Source: Bacteroides sp.
Lineage (GTDB): Bacteria; Bacteroidota; Bacteroidia; Bacteroidales; Bacteroidaceae
NCBI RefSeq assembly: GCF_030151085.1
Contig: NZ_JASLER010000047.1
Location: 69,660-133,659 of the forward strand
Direction of reading: 5' to 3'
DNA length: 64,000 bases
The position numbers and the translations under genes are program-made. The notes beneath the pieces were generated by a model, which was given only the letters and a program-made list of their open reading frames with translations, had not been told where the DNA came from and searched no databases. Within the stretch, counting starts at the first letter, position 1. Every line of letters starts with the position of its first letter. Positions 33,853 through 43,881 of the stretch are shown in pieces.

Positions 33853-34858
33853 TGTTGATGAGAAAGGTATCGTTACTGTTGCAGTAAATGGTATCGGTGT
33901 GAAGGATTCGCAAAATGATATATCCATGCCCGGATCATTCAACAAGACACTGAAAGAAAACATAGGTCGTATGCGTTGGTTTCTGAATCACAAAACAGAC
34001 CAACTTCTTGGTGTGCCGTTGAGTGGAAAGGAGGAGAATGGCAATTTGATTATGATCGGTCAGCTTAACCTTGAAAAGCAGATTGGGCGTGATACATTGG
34101 CTGATTACAAGTTGTATGCTGAAAATGGGCGTACACTTGAACATAGCATTGGCGTGAAAGCAATCAAGCGAGATTCTGTGGACACTTGCAAAGTCCATGA
34201 ATGGTGGATGGGCGAGTATTCTACATTGACCAGTTGGGGGAGTAATCCACAAACATTCCTTGTGAACATCAAATCAGCCACAGTAGACCAAGTAAAGGAT
34301 GCTGTTGATTTCCTTCGTAAAGCGTTCACGCAGCATGGATATAGTGACGAACGTTTAAAGGGTTATGATATGGAAATGAACTTATTATTGAAAAGCCTCA
34401 ATGGAGGAACTATTGTCACATGCCCGGATTGTGGGCATCAGTTTGATTACGACGAATTACCTGAGCATACTTTTACCCAGCAAGTACTTGAATTAGCAGC
34501 ACAGTATCAGCGATGGATAACTGAAGATATTGTTCGCCATGAAATGGACAAGCTAAAGCCTGAAATTAGGGAGCAGGTAGTTGCGGTAATTGATACACTA
34601 AAGGCTAAGAAAGCCGATTACACAGAGAAGTCTATAACCGACATGATTGCATATGTAAGATGCCCTCATTGTTGGTCAAGAGTATATAAATCTAACACCA
34701 TTTTGATTGATACGACACCCACCGCTACCGGTAGCACTGAGCCGTCTGATGACACTCAGAAACAAGATACCGGAGTACATAGTGATGAGGGAATAACAAT
34801 GAAAGCCGCTTCAACTGGCACTTTCCTTGATTTTTCAAAGCTGAATGGATGTTTCTAA
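33791..34858 (+). CDS. HK97-type prohead protease with zinc-ribbon extension
   Basis: 355 aa. The N-terminal half (VNGIGVKDSQNDISMPGSF, FLNHKTDQLLGVP, TLEHSIGVKA, LTSWGSNPQTF) is an HK97 prohead protease with the His and Ser catalytic segments, about residues 15-165. The C-terminal half, not normal for the family, carries CPDCGHQFDY (about residue 210) and CPHCWSRVY (about 293), a split zinc ribbon, then a disordered tail rich in T and D. Both parts are in one frame. The C-terminal part may act as a scaffold. Confidence 0.85.
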   Translation: MEMKKMEEKVKSLQYKTKANDVDEKGIVTVAVNGIGVKDSQNDISMPGSFNKTLKENIGRMRWFLNHKTDQLLGVPLSGKEENGNLIMIGQLNLEKQIGRDTLADYKLYAENGRTLEHSIGVKAIKRDSVDTCKVHEWWMGEYSTLTSWGSNPQTFLVNIKSATVDQVKDAVDFLRKAFTQHGYSDERLKGYDMEMNLLLKSLNGGTIVTCPDCGHQFDYDELPEHTFTQQVLELAAQYQRWITEDIVRHEMDKLKPEIREQVVAVIDTLKAKKADYTEKSITDMIAYVRCPHCWSRVYKSNTILIDTTPTATGSTEPSDDTQKQDTGVHSDEGITMKAASTGTFLDFSKLNGCF

Positions 34859-34880
34859 CAATAATTTAAAAAGTAATTTT

Positions 34881-36452
34881 ATGGCATTAAAGAAATTTAC
34901 TGTATCAGATTTTAATCTGAAAACTGATGGACTGCCTACAGAGCAGAAATCGTTCATGGAAAACATCGTTGGCATGATGTGTGATGTAATGAACAAATCT
35001 CTTGATGGAGTTATGACTCCAGATGATGTTGATACTAAGTTCAAGGGCCTCAATGATATGTTGAAGGTCTATGACAACGAAAAGTTCAACCAGCTCGTGA
35101 AAGATAATGAAGAGTTGATTGAGCAAGTAAAAAACTTGGGCGAAAGTCTTGAGAAGATGAAACAAAAAGGTATCAACTTTGATGCAGTTGACAATTTCAC
35201 TGAGAAATTCGGTGAAATGGTTAATAGTCCAAAGTTCTTGGATTTCTTGGCTGATCGAGAAAAGAGTTCAGGCTTTTTTGAATTCTCACTTAAAGATCTT
35301 GTTTCCACTTCAAACAGCTATGAAGGTGAAGTCTTGATTTCTCATCGTCGTAGTGAGATTGCAAGCAAGATAGCAGAGAATCGTCACCATATGCGTGATT
35401 TCCTTTCTGTAGAACAAGGTGATCCAGGCTCGACTAACCATACTTGGCTTCAAATTACTGAAGTAGACCGTAACGCCCGTTTCGTCACTGAAAATGGTAT
35501 GTTGCCAAAGAGTGCCATCAAGATGCGTGAAAAGAGCACTAATGTCAAGCGTGTAGGTACTATGATGGACTTGTCAAAACGAATGTTGAAGCGTACTGCC
35601 TGGTTGCGTTCTTGGCTGCTGAACCATGTAGCCAACTGGGTTTATATGGCTGAGGACAGTAACATTTTGTTCGGTGATGGTACTGGTGAAAACCTTGAAG
35701 GAATTACGACTTTCTATGACTGTGAAAGCATCGAAGATTTGCTTTCACATAATATTGTAACTGGTGAAGCTGGAAGCATCTTGGCTGTAAAAGGTGCAAA
35801 TTCCAACAAAGATACCGTCATTGAATTTAAGAATTCTCAGTTTGCTATTCGTGATGGTATGGTGATAACATTCACAGGAGCTACTGACTTGACAGAACTC
35901 AATAATCCACATGAGATTATTAAGCAAAACGACCGCGTCATTCTGCTTAGAGGTGTAGAGTATAAAGAAGAATCCACAATTGAGAATCTTGCTTTCTCTG
36001 TTAAACACAAGTTCTTCAAGAACATTCCAGAACCGAATCCGGAAGATGCTATTCGTACCGGCTTTGCATTAGCTACATTTAACGAGTTTTCTCCAAACGC
36101 AGTCGTGTTTAGTCCTTCAACTGTAAACTCTATTATGAGTTTGAAAGATACTACTGGGCGTCCGCTTGATTTGATTAAAGTTCGTAACGGTGTGAAGTAT
36201 ATCGCCGAGCGTCCTATTATTGAGTTGCCTCAAATGCATGATGGTAAGTATTTGATTGGTGACTTCTATAATGGTGCTTCGTTAATTCAATATACGAATA
36301 TCGCATTCAATTTCAAAGATGATGTCAACTACGAGGCTCAGAACATGATAGCCTTGCTCATTCAGGAAGAATTGCTTTTGGCAGTGATATGTCCTTTTGC
36401 TTTCTCTTATGGTGATCTTGATAAACTGATTGAAGCAATTACTAAACAGTAA
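34881..36452 (+). CDS. Major capsid protein (HK97 fold)
   Basis: 523 aa from ATG 34881 (MALKKFTVSDF); the upstream start at 34845 is less likely. An N-terminal coiled coil (about 60-110, acts as delta domain/scaffold) precedes the HK97 core: SRRSEIASKI..., WLQITEVDRNARFVTENGMLPKS, and a C-terminal EELLLAVICPFAFSYGDLD. Follows protease in the usual order; the protease probably removes the N-terminal part. Confidence 0.88.
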   Translation: MALKKFTVSDFNLKTDGLPTEQKSFMENIVGMMCDVMNKSLDGVMTPDDVDTKFKGLNDMLKVYDNEKFNQLVKDNEELIEQVKNLGESLEKMKQKGINFDAVDNFTEKFGEMVNSPKFLDFLADREKSSGFFEFSLKDLVSTSNSYEGEVLISHRRSEIASKIAENRHHMRDFLSVEQGDPGSTNHTWLQITEVDRNARFVTENGMLPKSAIKMREKSTNVKRVGTMMDLSKRMLKRTAWLRSWLLNHVANWVYMAEDSNILFGDGTGENLEGITTFYDCESIEDLLSHNIVTGEAGSILAVKGANSNKDTVIEFKNSQFAIRDGMVITFTGATDLTELNNPHEIIKQNDRVILLRGVEYKEESTIENLAFSVKHKFFKNIPEPNPEDAIRTGFALATFNEFSPNAVVFSPSTVNSIMSLKDTTGRPLDLIKVRNGVKYIAERPIIELPQMHDGKYLIGDFYNGASLIQYTNIAFNFKDDVNYEAQNMIALLIQEELLLAVICPFAFSYGDLDKLIEAITKQ

Positions 36453-36456
36453 CAGT

Positions 36457-36930
36457 ATGATGTACATTCTTGATGGAAATGACAAGGATGTCTCCAACGT
36501 GCTTAAAGAGCAACGCATTCGTATGAGTAGGGGGCTGATATCAATCACCCCTATCTCCGAGTGCGGGCTTATCACTGAGGAAGATGCCCGAAAAACAATG
36601 GAAGGGTTTGCTTTATCCATTGAAAATAATGAGGAAATGATTTCCACATTGACCAAGGAACATGAAGAAATAAAAGCGCATGTTTCCAAACTTGAAACGG
36701 CTATGAACGAGAAAGATGCTCTGATATTGTCACTCACTACTGAACGTGATGGCTTGCTTGCTCGCGTATCAGCACTTGAAGAAACCGATGAGGATAAGAA
36801 AGAATTGCCGGCAGGTGATTCAAAGGAACTGCCAGCTGGAGACACCAAATATACGGATGTAACTGATGATAAGACCGTCATTGTGGAAGAGAAAAAGAGA
36901 GGGCGCCCTGCTGCCCGTAAAACTGAATAA
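36457..36930 (+). CDS. Head-region coiled-coil protein
   Basis: 157 aa from ATG 36457; ATG 36460 is equally possible. Coiled coil about residues 50-100 (ENNEEMISTLTKEHEEIKAHV); an imperfect tandem repeat KELPAGDSKELPAGDTK near residue 120; basic tail KKRGRPAARKTE with an AT-hook-like RGRP. A head decoration or connector role is suggested by position only. Confidence 0.6.
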   Translation: MMYILDGNDKDVSNVLKEQRIRMSRGLISITPISECGLITEEDARKTMEGFALSIENNEEMISTLTKEHEEIKAHVSKLETAMNEKDALILSLTTERDGLLARVSALEETDEDKKELPAGDSKELPAGDTKYTDVTDDKTVIVEEKKRGRPAARKTE

Positions 36931-36932
36931 CT

Positions 36933-37484
36933 ATGCTGATTGATGTCTCATATTTCTTAGCTGGGCCGCGGCATATCGCTAATGCCTCTATGGGCAAACT
37001 GCCTTCACAAGATTCTATTGCTGTGAATGATACGATTATGGAATATGTGAAGGAATACCAGCCTCTTTTCCTTTCCAGTATGTTAGGGTACAAGCTCTCT
37101 AAAGAGGTAGCTGATTATCTCGAACTGCTGGAAAATGAGGTAGCCGATGCCGATAAAGATGCAGGTGTTGAAGCTGTAATGAATGATATGGTTGTGGAAG
37201 AGTCAAAGTATGAACTGCTATGTACACAGTTGCGCGAATCATTCGCGAATTATGTGTTCTTCCATATCCTTCGAGATGCCAATACGCAAGCAACCATTAA
37301 GGGGCTTGTGCTATTGAAATGTGATAATACATATATTGCTCCCATCCAACGGCAAGTTAGTATATGGAACGATATGGTGAAGAAGAACAAAAAGTTTGTG
37401 AAGTGGGCTTCTTCACTGGAATGTCCGTTTAATGTGAGCATAGAAAGTAACATGTTAACCCCAATTAATGCCTTTAACTTATGA
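36933..37484 (+). CDS. Head-tail connector (DUF6712-like)
   Basis: 183 aa. LIDVSYFLAGPRHIANASMGKLPSQDSIAVNDTIMEYVKEYQPLFLSSMLG and the following helical LRESFANYVFFHILRDA fit the first head-tail adaptor in Bacteroides siphophages. Sits immediately after the capsid genes. Overlaps the next start by ATGA. Confidence 0.7.
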   Translation: MLIDVSYFLAGPRHIANASMGKLPSQDSIAVNDTIMEYVKEYQPLFLSSMLGYKLSKEVADYLELLENEVADADKDAGVEAVMNDMVVEESKYELLCTQLRESFANYVFFHILRDANTQATIKGLVLLKCDNTYIAPIQRQVSIWNDMVKKNKKFVKWASSLECPFNVSIESNMLTPINAFNL

Positions 37485-38047
37485 ATGAACCGGATATCAT
37501 AGAGATTTTCTCTGAGGTAGTGAAGAATGTGTCAGAAGACCTTGAAATCATCTATACAGATGGAAAAGGTAATACTGAGGTTCTAAAGAACCTGCCTGTT
37601 AATTTCATATTCGGAAGTGGCCAATATGTCAAAGATGTATTGGATGTCACTACGAAATCGGATAAAACTGCACCTTCTAAGTTTCCTCTTGTTGCCTTGT
37701 TCTGCCCTATAAATGAGGAAAGGGATAATACTGATTACTTCGCTAAAGCGAAAGTATCATTGGTTATTGCATGCTCATCCAGTCGTGAATGGAGTAATGA
37801 GCAACGCCATGTAACGTCATTTAAGAATATCCTTCGACCGATTTATAACCGTTTGATTAAAGTCCTTTTAGAAGATAATAGGTTTGATTGGGGGTATGAG
37901 GATAAGGTTAAGCATAGTTATTCAGAAAACTATTCTTATGGTAGATATGGTGCCTTTACTGAGAGTGGAGAAGCTGTTAGTGAAACTATAGATGCCATTA
38001 ATATTAAAGCTATGGAAATTATAATTAATAATCCAAATTGTAGATAA
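37481..38047 (+). CDS. Tail completion / head closure protein (inferred)
   Basis: 188 aa. Alpha/beta fold starting EIFSEVVKNVSEDLEIIYTDGKGNTEVLKNLPVNFIFGSG, typical length and position of tail-terminator or neck proteins. No catalytic motif. Function from synteny. Confidence 0.6.
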   Translation: MNEPDIIEIFSEVVKNVSEDLEIIYTDGKGNTEVLKNLPVNFIFGSGQYVKDVLDVTTKSDKTAPSKFPLVALFCPINEERDNTDYFAKAKVSLVIACSSSREWSNEQRHVTSFKNILRPIYNRLIKVLLEDNRFDWGYEDKVKHSYSENYSYGRYGAFTESGEAVSETIDAINIKAMEIIINNPNCR

Positions 38048-38048
38048 A

Positions 38049-38888
38049 ATGAGAAGTACTAGAACTTGTGAGAGTGCGCAGTTAAATACAGGCGGCTCAA
38101 TGTGTCAAATCGACTGGGGTAAAATAAAGGGTGCCATTCTAATGGAACATGGGCAGAAACTTCCTGCTGAGCTTACAAAAGACAAACTATTGGAATTGTG
38201 TCATGCTGACCGTCCGGAACGGATATATCCGATATTGCCATTTGTGGAATATGCGAAAAATGGGGGTGATCCTCAAGTAAGTGCCATTGGATATGGTGCC
38301 AGCCTGTACAATGGGCTGAACTCTCAAACTGACACATTCACCTTGCAGAAATTTGATGAGACACTGAATGCGAAGTTATTGCAATGTGCTGCTAAAGAAT
38401 GGGACGTGTGTTTTTTTGATGATAAACGGTTGTATGGTTATAATGATGGCACCGATATACTTGCAGGAATCCCGATGTCAACAGTGTACCCTACAGTAAC
38501 TCCTTTCTCTACCGGTTCTGCAAAGTCTACCATGACTGTTAGTTTCTGCCATGCAGATATTGAGGACACTTATACACATCTTGATTTCGTGGATTTGAAA
38601 ATCAATCTTAAGAATGTCCTAAGGGGGTTAACAGAAGTGTTACTAACCAGTAAAGAGGCTAATAAGTTTGTGTTGGTTGAAAAGGTTGGTGGTTACGACC
38701 TTACCACTTTGTTTGGCGATGTCATTGCCAAGGCTGCTGCAACTGTTCTGAATGGAGCAACTTCTGCTACTTATGCAGATGGTATTATTACTGTTGTACC
38801 TGCCAATGGTGGAACTACTGTATCTCTGAAATCACCTTCTGTTTTGTATGAGAGTGGAATCAAATTCATTGAAGGAGTACCGGTATGA
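38049..38888 (+). CDS. Probable major tail tube protein
   Basis: 279 aa. Beta-rich with an Ig-like C-terminal part (GATSATYADGIITVVPANGGTTVSL), the common design of siphophage tail-tube proteins with a C-terminal decoration domain. Placed between the neck and the tape measure, where the tail tube belongs. Length and position give the call. Confidence 0.7.
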   Translation: MRSTRTCESAQLNTGGSMCQIDWGKIKGAILMEHGQKLPAELTKDKLLELCHADRPERIYPILPFVEYAKNGGDPQVSAIGYGASLYNGLNSQTDTFTLQKFDETLNAKLLQCAAKEWDVCFFDDKRLYGYNDGTDILAGIPMSTVYPTVTPFSTGSAKSTMTVSFCHADIEDTYTHLDFVDLKINLKNVLRGLTEVLLTSKEANKFVLVEKVGGYDLTTLFGDVIAKAAATVLNGATSATYADGIITVVPANGGTTVSLKSPSVLYESGIKFIEGVPV

Positions 38889-39064
38889 GAATTGAAAATG
38901 TGACTTTCGTGGAACCGGCAGTAAAGGCTATGAAGAAGACTGAGTTCATAGACAAACACATGCCGGTTATTTGGCAGGATCGTTCTGAAGACGATCGTAA
39001 GAAGATGCTTTCAGATACTTACGATCTGATAAAGAAAGGAAAAGTTGAAGAAGTGAAGGGTTGA
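38885..39064 (+). CDS. 59-aa tail-assembly protein (small)
   Basis: Starts in ATGA overlap with the tail tube gene, good support for a real gene. Short helical protein MRIENVTFVEPAVKAMKKTEF... Often the tail-assembly chaperone position precedes the tape measure. Function inferred. Confidence 0.6.
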   Translation: MRIENVTFVEPAVKAMKKTEFIDKHMPVIWQDRSEDDRKKMLSDTYDLIKKGKVEEVKG

Positions 39065-39115
39065 TGAATGAGGGGGATGAGGTTTAAAGTGCATCCCCCT
39101 TTTACTTTTTAGGTT

Positions 39116-39637
39116 ATGACCAGTATAGAAGAAGTATATAATGTCATACATAAAATTGCTACCGGCATCGAGAATGAATGTGCAGCCTGCCTGGATGATA
39201 ATAAAGATGTTGTCGAGGGACTGATACGTGAGCAACTGTATAGCGGAGTGAATGGCAAAGAACGTTTGTTAAGCCCTACTTATGAGAACGACCCATTTTT
39301 TGAGGAGCCCGGGCGTTGGTATCACCGTAGCAAACAGTACAAGCATTGGAAACAGAAAATAACTCCACCAATCGGTTCAGAGGTGTTGTTCCTTTCTCCA
39401 CGTTCTGTTGAGGTTCCTAACCTTTTCATCACCGGACGGTTTCATGACAGTGTATCTGCTAAATTAATCGGTGATGGGCTAAACATAGATACCGAAGGCT
39501 TTATTGATGGCCCGGATATCAAGGAGAAATATGGAGAAAACATTTTCATGCTTGGTAATACCGGGAAGAAATACTTTGCAAAGAATATACTTCGTCCCTG
39601 GCTGGATAAATTTATGAAAAATAGTGGATATCATTAA
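39116..39637 (+). CDS. Tail-region protein of unknown function
   Basis: 173 aa. MTSIEEVYNVIHKIATGIENECAACLDDNKDVVEGLIREQLYSGVNG, then RWYHRSKQYKHWKQKITPPIGSEV. Beta-rich middle. A conserved member of Bacteroides siphophage tail operons (HK97 gp10-like size). Exact role unknown. Confidence 0.6.
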   Translation: MTSIEEVYNVIHKIATGIENECAACLDDNKDVVEGLIREQLYSGVNGKERLLSPTYENDPFFEEPGRWYHRSKQYKHWKQKITPPIGSEVLFLSPRSVEVPNLFITGRFHDSVSAKLIGDGLNIDTEGFIDGPDIKEKYGENIFMLGNTGKKYFAKNILRPWLDKFMKNSGYH

Positions 39638-39664
39638 AATAAATAATAATGGAGGAACAAAGTT

Positions 39665-39853
39665 ATGGCATGCAATTGCGATAATAAGAAAGTTATGTGC
39701 GAGTGTGCTTATGTAAGCGAGCTTGCACGTAAAGCCGCCATATTGGAACAATGTATCTATGTGGTCTATAAAAAGGCTGACGATACTTATTGCTTTGATA
39801 AGGTAGGTAGTGAGATAGAAGGAACGATTGTCGAATTTAGACATTATATGTGA
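39665..39853 (+). CDS. 62-aa cysteine-containing protein
   Basis: MACNCDNKKVMCECAYVSELARKA: five cysteines in the first 16 residues. Small protein immediately before the tape measure, overlapping it. May be a zinc site or a short assembly factor. Confidence 0.55.
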   Translation: MACNCDNKKVMCECAYVSELARKAAILEQCIYVVYKKADDTYCFDKVGSEIEGTIVEFRHYM

Positions 39854-42800
39854 TGGCAGAATTAAAAATTACAGACCTTATAGATAAAGGTCAAATAGAG
39901 GAAATAGTGCAACTGGATAAGAAGTTAGCTGCATTAAAAGAAACTTATGTTGTTGTCGCAACAAAGCTTGCAGAAGGTTTAAAAATAGAAGTAAATGCTC
40001 CAAAAGATTTGGATAAACTCTATGAATTATATAATAAGCAGGCAGCAGCGGCCAGTAAGACATCTGCTGAGTTCAATGCTACTCTTGAGAAACAGAGACA
40101 GGTTATCCAGGAGGTTGCCGATAGCTTGCAGAAGAAGGTTGCTGCAGGAGAATTATCTGCAAAGGATATGAAGGCATTGACTGATGCGAGTTCGAAAAAT
40201 ACAGAAGCCTTGGAGAAAATGGCTAAAGCTGAACTAGCTGCAACTAAAGCACAGACAGCTGGTAATTCTTCCCGTAAAAGTGCTACATTATCCGAGGAGG
40301 AAAGACTCAAAGTTATTAAGTCTGCAATTGATTTGACTAATCAAGAAATCCATAGTCGCTCACAAGCTAAAGAAGTGAATAAGCAGTTGCAAAAGGCTGT
40401 TGATTTATTGAAAGATACTGATGAAGGATATATTACTACTTTAGCAAGACTTAATTCCACTATTGGCATCAATACTGATTATGTAAAGCGTAATTCTGAT
40501 AGATACACTAAGCAGAAGATGACTATTGGTGCATATCGCGAAGAAGTAAAAGCTGCAATTATAGAATTACAGAATGGGAATAAATCGTTAAACAATTTTG
40601 GAATTATTGCAAAAGGTTATGGTAATATATTGAAGTCTAGTTTCACAGATGGTTTTAGAGAGGTGAAATCTGGTGTAGGGGATATGGTTAAAGGATTTGT
40701 AGGTGCTCAAGGAATTTTACTTGCTATTCAGAAACTTATTGGACTATTTAAATCAGGAATTTCCGCAGCCATTGATTTTGAAGCAGCAAATAGTAAACTT
40801 GCAGCAATTCTTGGCACAACGTCTAACAGCATAAAAGAACTTACAAACGATGCTGCTCGCCTTGGTAAAACAACAAAATATACAGCTTCAGAAGCCACAA
40901 ATCTGCAAGTAGAACTTGCGAAACTTGGTTTTTCTAAAAAAGAAATTCTGGAATCAACTGAATATATTTTGAAGTTTGCTCAAGCTACAGGTGCTGAGTT
41001 ACCAGAGGCTGCTGCATTGGCTGGTGCAGCATTGAGAATGTTTAATGCTGATACATCGGAAACAGAAAGATATGTTTCTGCAATGGCTGTAGCAACAACA
41101 AAGAGTGCTTTGTCATTCTCTTATCTTCAAACAGCTATGCCTATTGTTGGTCCAGTTGCTAAAGCATTTAATTTTCAGATAGAAGATACTCTTGCTTTGC
41201 TTGGAAAATTGGCTGACGCAGGATTTGATGCTTCTATGGCTGCTACCGCTACAAGAAATATTTTCCTAAATCTTGCAGATTCTAATGGAAAACTGGCGAA
41301 ATCTTTAGGTGGTCCAGTTTCCACTCTGCCTGAACTTGCGGAAGGATTGTTGAAATTGAAAGAGCAAGGCATTGATCTAAATTCGACTCTTGAACTTACT
41401 GATAAACGGAGCGTTGCAGCTTTTAATGCGTTTCTTACTGCCGCTGATAAGATAGTTCCATTACGCGAACAGATTACTGGAGTTGATAAGGAACTAGGTG
41501 ATATGGCTGAGGAAATGAATGATAACGTAAAAGGTGCACTTGCAGGATTGTCTTCTGCTTGGGAATCGTTTATGATAACTATTATGGGTAGCAATGGAGT
41601 TCTTCGTGGAGCTATTGAAGATCTTACAAGTTTAGTTAGAGGTATGCGTGATGTTATCGCCACTACTGAGCAACTTGGACAAGAAAGGTTAGATAGCGCA
41701 AAGAGAATAGGGCAAGAAGCCGCCAAGAGCGATAAAGATTGGGTGAAGTCAAAACTAGAGAGTGTTGAAACTGTTGCTTTTCATTATCGAAAGGAGGGAT
41801 TAGATGGTGAAAAGGCATTTGAAAAAGCACGTGGAGAGCAGTTGAAAATATTAGAACGTTCTCTTACACAAGAACAAGCAAGGCTTGATCTTTATACAAA
41901 TCGCAATAAAAAGAACTGGGAGGAATATAATAATTCTTCATTTTGGAAACAAGGGCTTGGATTACAACGTGCTACGTCTGCTATAAATGATGATATTAAT
42001 GAATCATTCGAACTTATTGAGCAACAAACTCAATTTGTTGAGAGTTTAAAAACTAAGATGGAGCAGATTAGAGAATTAAAGAACGAATATATTGCTTCTG
42101 GAAATAATACGTTTACTCCCACAAAAACAGAGAAAGAACTTAAAAAAGAGCAGGATGCACTTGAAAAAGCAGCTAAAGAGCGGCAGCGCATCCTTGAAAC
42201 AATGCAACAGTCTGAGCTTGACCTCATGGATGAAGGTTTGCAAAAGGAACTTGCAAAGATTGCTCTCAACTATAACAAGAAAATTGCTGCAATCCGTGGC
42301 AATTCTGAAGAAGAACAGAAAACCCGTGAAAATCTTGCCACTAGAATGCAGCAAGATATTGGTGATTATGAAGTGGACTTTTATTTGAAGAAAGAACAGG
42401 AACGCATACAGAATAAACTTGCTGTTGTGAAAAAAGGTTCGGATGAAGAATATGAACTTAGTCTTTCTTTACTCAAAATTCAGGAGGAAGCCGAAAAAGA
42501 ATCTGCCATTAGAAATAATGAGGATATCCTTGCTGTTGAAGAAAAATATGCAAAGAAAAGACTGGAATTGAACGAAAATCATGCTATAGAGAAAAATAAG
42601 AAACTTGAAGAAGAGTATGCTGCAAGAATTGTACTTGTAAATACTGCAATGGGTAAAGAGCTTGATGAACTTACAGCCAAGTATAAAAAGGGTGAGATAA
42701 ATGCAGAAAACTATGAGAAAAACAAAGCTGCCATCACTCGGAAATATATGCTCCAACAGCTTGCGACTGCCTTGGAACTCGCTAAAATAATGTCCGATAT

Positions 42801-43881
42801 GCCTGGTTTGTCTGATGAAGATAGATTGAAGATGAAACAGAAGGTTGCCGAAGCTGAAATAGCATTATCTAATGCTGTTCGTGATAATGCGGTTGCTGAT
42901 ACAGAAGATGCAGCAAAAGCACATCAGAAGTGGTTAGGTGAATTTTCTAACAGTCTTGATACAATGAATGATATTGCTAGGGATGCTCTTGGTGATACAG
43001 CTAATATTTTCAGTGGTTTATCAATCATCATAGAGGATATAGTAAAGGATGGAAAATTAAGCCTTGAAGGTCTTGCGATTGCTGTTATTGATGTCTTTAG
43101 TGGTCTCAATGATATTGTGCAAAATAGTTATAGTGCACGAATAGAGAAAATAGAAGAAGAGCAGGATGCCAATGAAGAAGCCAAGGATAAGGACATAGAA
43201 CGAATTGAGAACTTAGCTGAAATAGGTTCCATATCGGAAGAAGAGGCAGAAGCTCGAAAACGTGCTGCTCAGGACAAAACAGCCGCTAAGAATGCTGAAC
43301 TTGACAAGAAAAAGCAGGCAATGGCTAAAAAACAAGCAACATGGGATAAGGCAACGAGTATCGCACAGGCGGGTATTGCAACAGCTTTGGCAATTACTAA
43401 GTCTTTGCCTAACTTCATATTAGCCGCTATTGTAGGTGCTATGGGAGCCATACAAATAGCAACAATTGCGGCAACTCCCATTCCTTCTTATGCTGAAGGT
43501 ACAAAAAATGGTTCTCATCCTGGAGGGAAAGCATTGGTCGGTGATGCCGGCAAACATGAGGTTGTCATGTATAACGGTCTTGCATGGGTTACTCCTAATA
43601 CTCCAATGATGGTTGACTTACCTCGCGGATCCAAGGTGTTCCCAGACGTTGATGAAATGGATATGCCTGATTGGAACTCACTGGATTTAGAAATGTCGTT
43701 CGCAAATCATAAGTTTAGAGGTTCTAAGAGCGATATCGAAAGAACTACCGTAATTAATGATTTCTCAAGGCTTGAGCAAAAAATGGATGAGAACAACCGA
43801 TTGCTTGCACAAAGAATCAAGCAGCAAAAGAAGTATGATGCAGATAGAGATTTTGAACTATACAAGCTGAGAAAGTTATGA
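39853..43881 (+). CDS. Tape-measure protein
   Basis: 1342 aa from ATG 39853. Long heptad coils (residues 1-200 and about 750-1000) and hydrophobic segments (GAQGILLAIQKLIGLFKSG near 280; FILAAIVGAMGAIQIATIAA near 1200) that could insert into a membrane. The length sets the tail length; at about 1.5 angstrom per residue it fits a siphovirus tail of roughly 200 nm. Overlaps the next gene. Confidence 0.85.
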   Translation: MAELKITDLIDKGQIEEIVQLDKKLAALKETYVVVATKLAEGLKIEVNAPKDLDKLYELYNKQAAAASKTSAEFNATLEKQRQVIQEVADSLQKKVAAGELSAKDMKALTDASSKNTEALEKMAKAELAATKAQTAGNSSRKSATLSEEERLKVIKSAIDLTNQEIHSRSQAKEVNKQLQKAVDLLKDTDEGYITTLARLNSTIGINTDYVKRNSDRYTKQKMTIGAYREEVKAAIIELQNGNKSLNNFGIIAKGYGNILKSSFTDGFREVKSGVGDMVKGFVGAQGILLAIQKLIGLFKSGISAAIDFEAANSKLAAILGTTSNSIKELTNDAARLGKTTKYTASEATNLQVELAKLGFSKKEILESTEYILKFAQATGAELPEAAALAGAALRMFNADTSETERYVSAMAVATTKSALSFSYLQTAMPIVGPVAKAFNFQIEDTLALLGKLADAGFDASMAATATRNIFLNLADSNGKLAKSLGGPVSTLPELAEGLLKLKEQGIDLNSTLELTDKRSVAAFNAFLTAADKIVPLREQITGVDKELGDMAEEMNDNVKGALAGLSSAWESFMITIMGSNGVLRGAIEDLTSLVRGMRDVIATTEQLGQERLDSAKRIGQEAAKSDKDWVKSKLESVETVAFHYRKEGLDGEKAFEKARGEQLKILERSLTQEQARLDLYTNRNKKNWEEYNNSSFWKQGLGLQRATSAINDDINESFELIEQQTQFVESLKTKMEQIRELKNEYIASGNNTFTPTKTEKELKKEQDALEKAAKERQRILETMQQSELDLMDEGLQKELAKIALNYNKKIAAIRGNSEEEQKTRENLATRMQQDIGDYEVDFYLKKEQERIQNKLAVVKKGSDEEYELSLSLLKIQEEAEKESAIRNNEDILAVEEKYAKKRLELNENHAIEKNKKLEEEYAARIVLVNTAMGKELDELTAKYKKGEINAENYEKNKAAITRKYMLQQLATALELAKIMSDMPGLSDEDRLKMKQKVAEAEIALSNAVRDNAVADTEDAAKAHQKWLGEFSNSLDTMNDIARDALGDTANIFSGLSIIIEDIVKDGKLSLEGLAIAVIDVFSGLNDIVQNSYSARIEKIEEEQDANEEAKDKDIERIENLAEIGSISEEEAEARKRAAQDKTAAKNAELDKKKQAMAKKQATWDKATSIAQAGIATALAITKSLPNFILAAIVGAMGAIQIATIAATPIPSYAEGTKNGSHPGGKALVGDAGKHEVVMYNGLAWVTPNTPMMVDLPRGSKVFPDVDEMDMPDWNSLDLEMSFANHKFRGSKSDIERTTVINDFSRLEQKMDENNRLLAQRIKQQKKYDADRDFELYKLRKL

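Noticed and set aside
36282..36881. 199-aa minus-strand ORF opposite the capsid end and the 36457 gene
   Set aside because: Serine-rich shadow frame without recognisable pattern; plus-strand genes fit the head operon.
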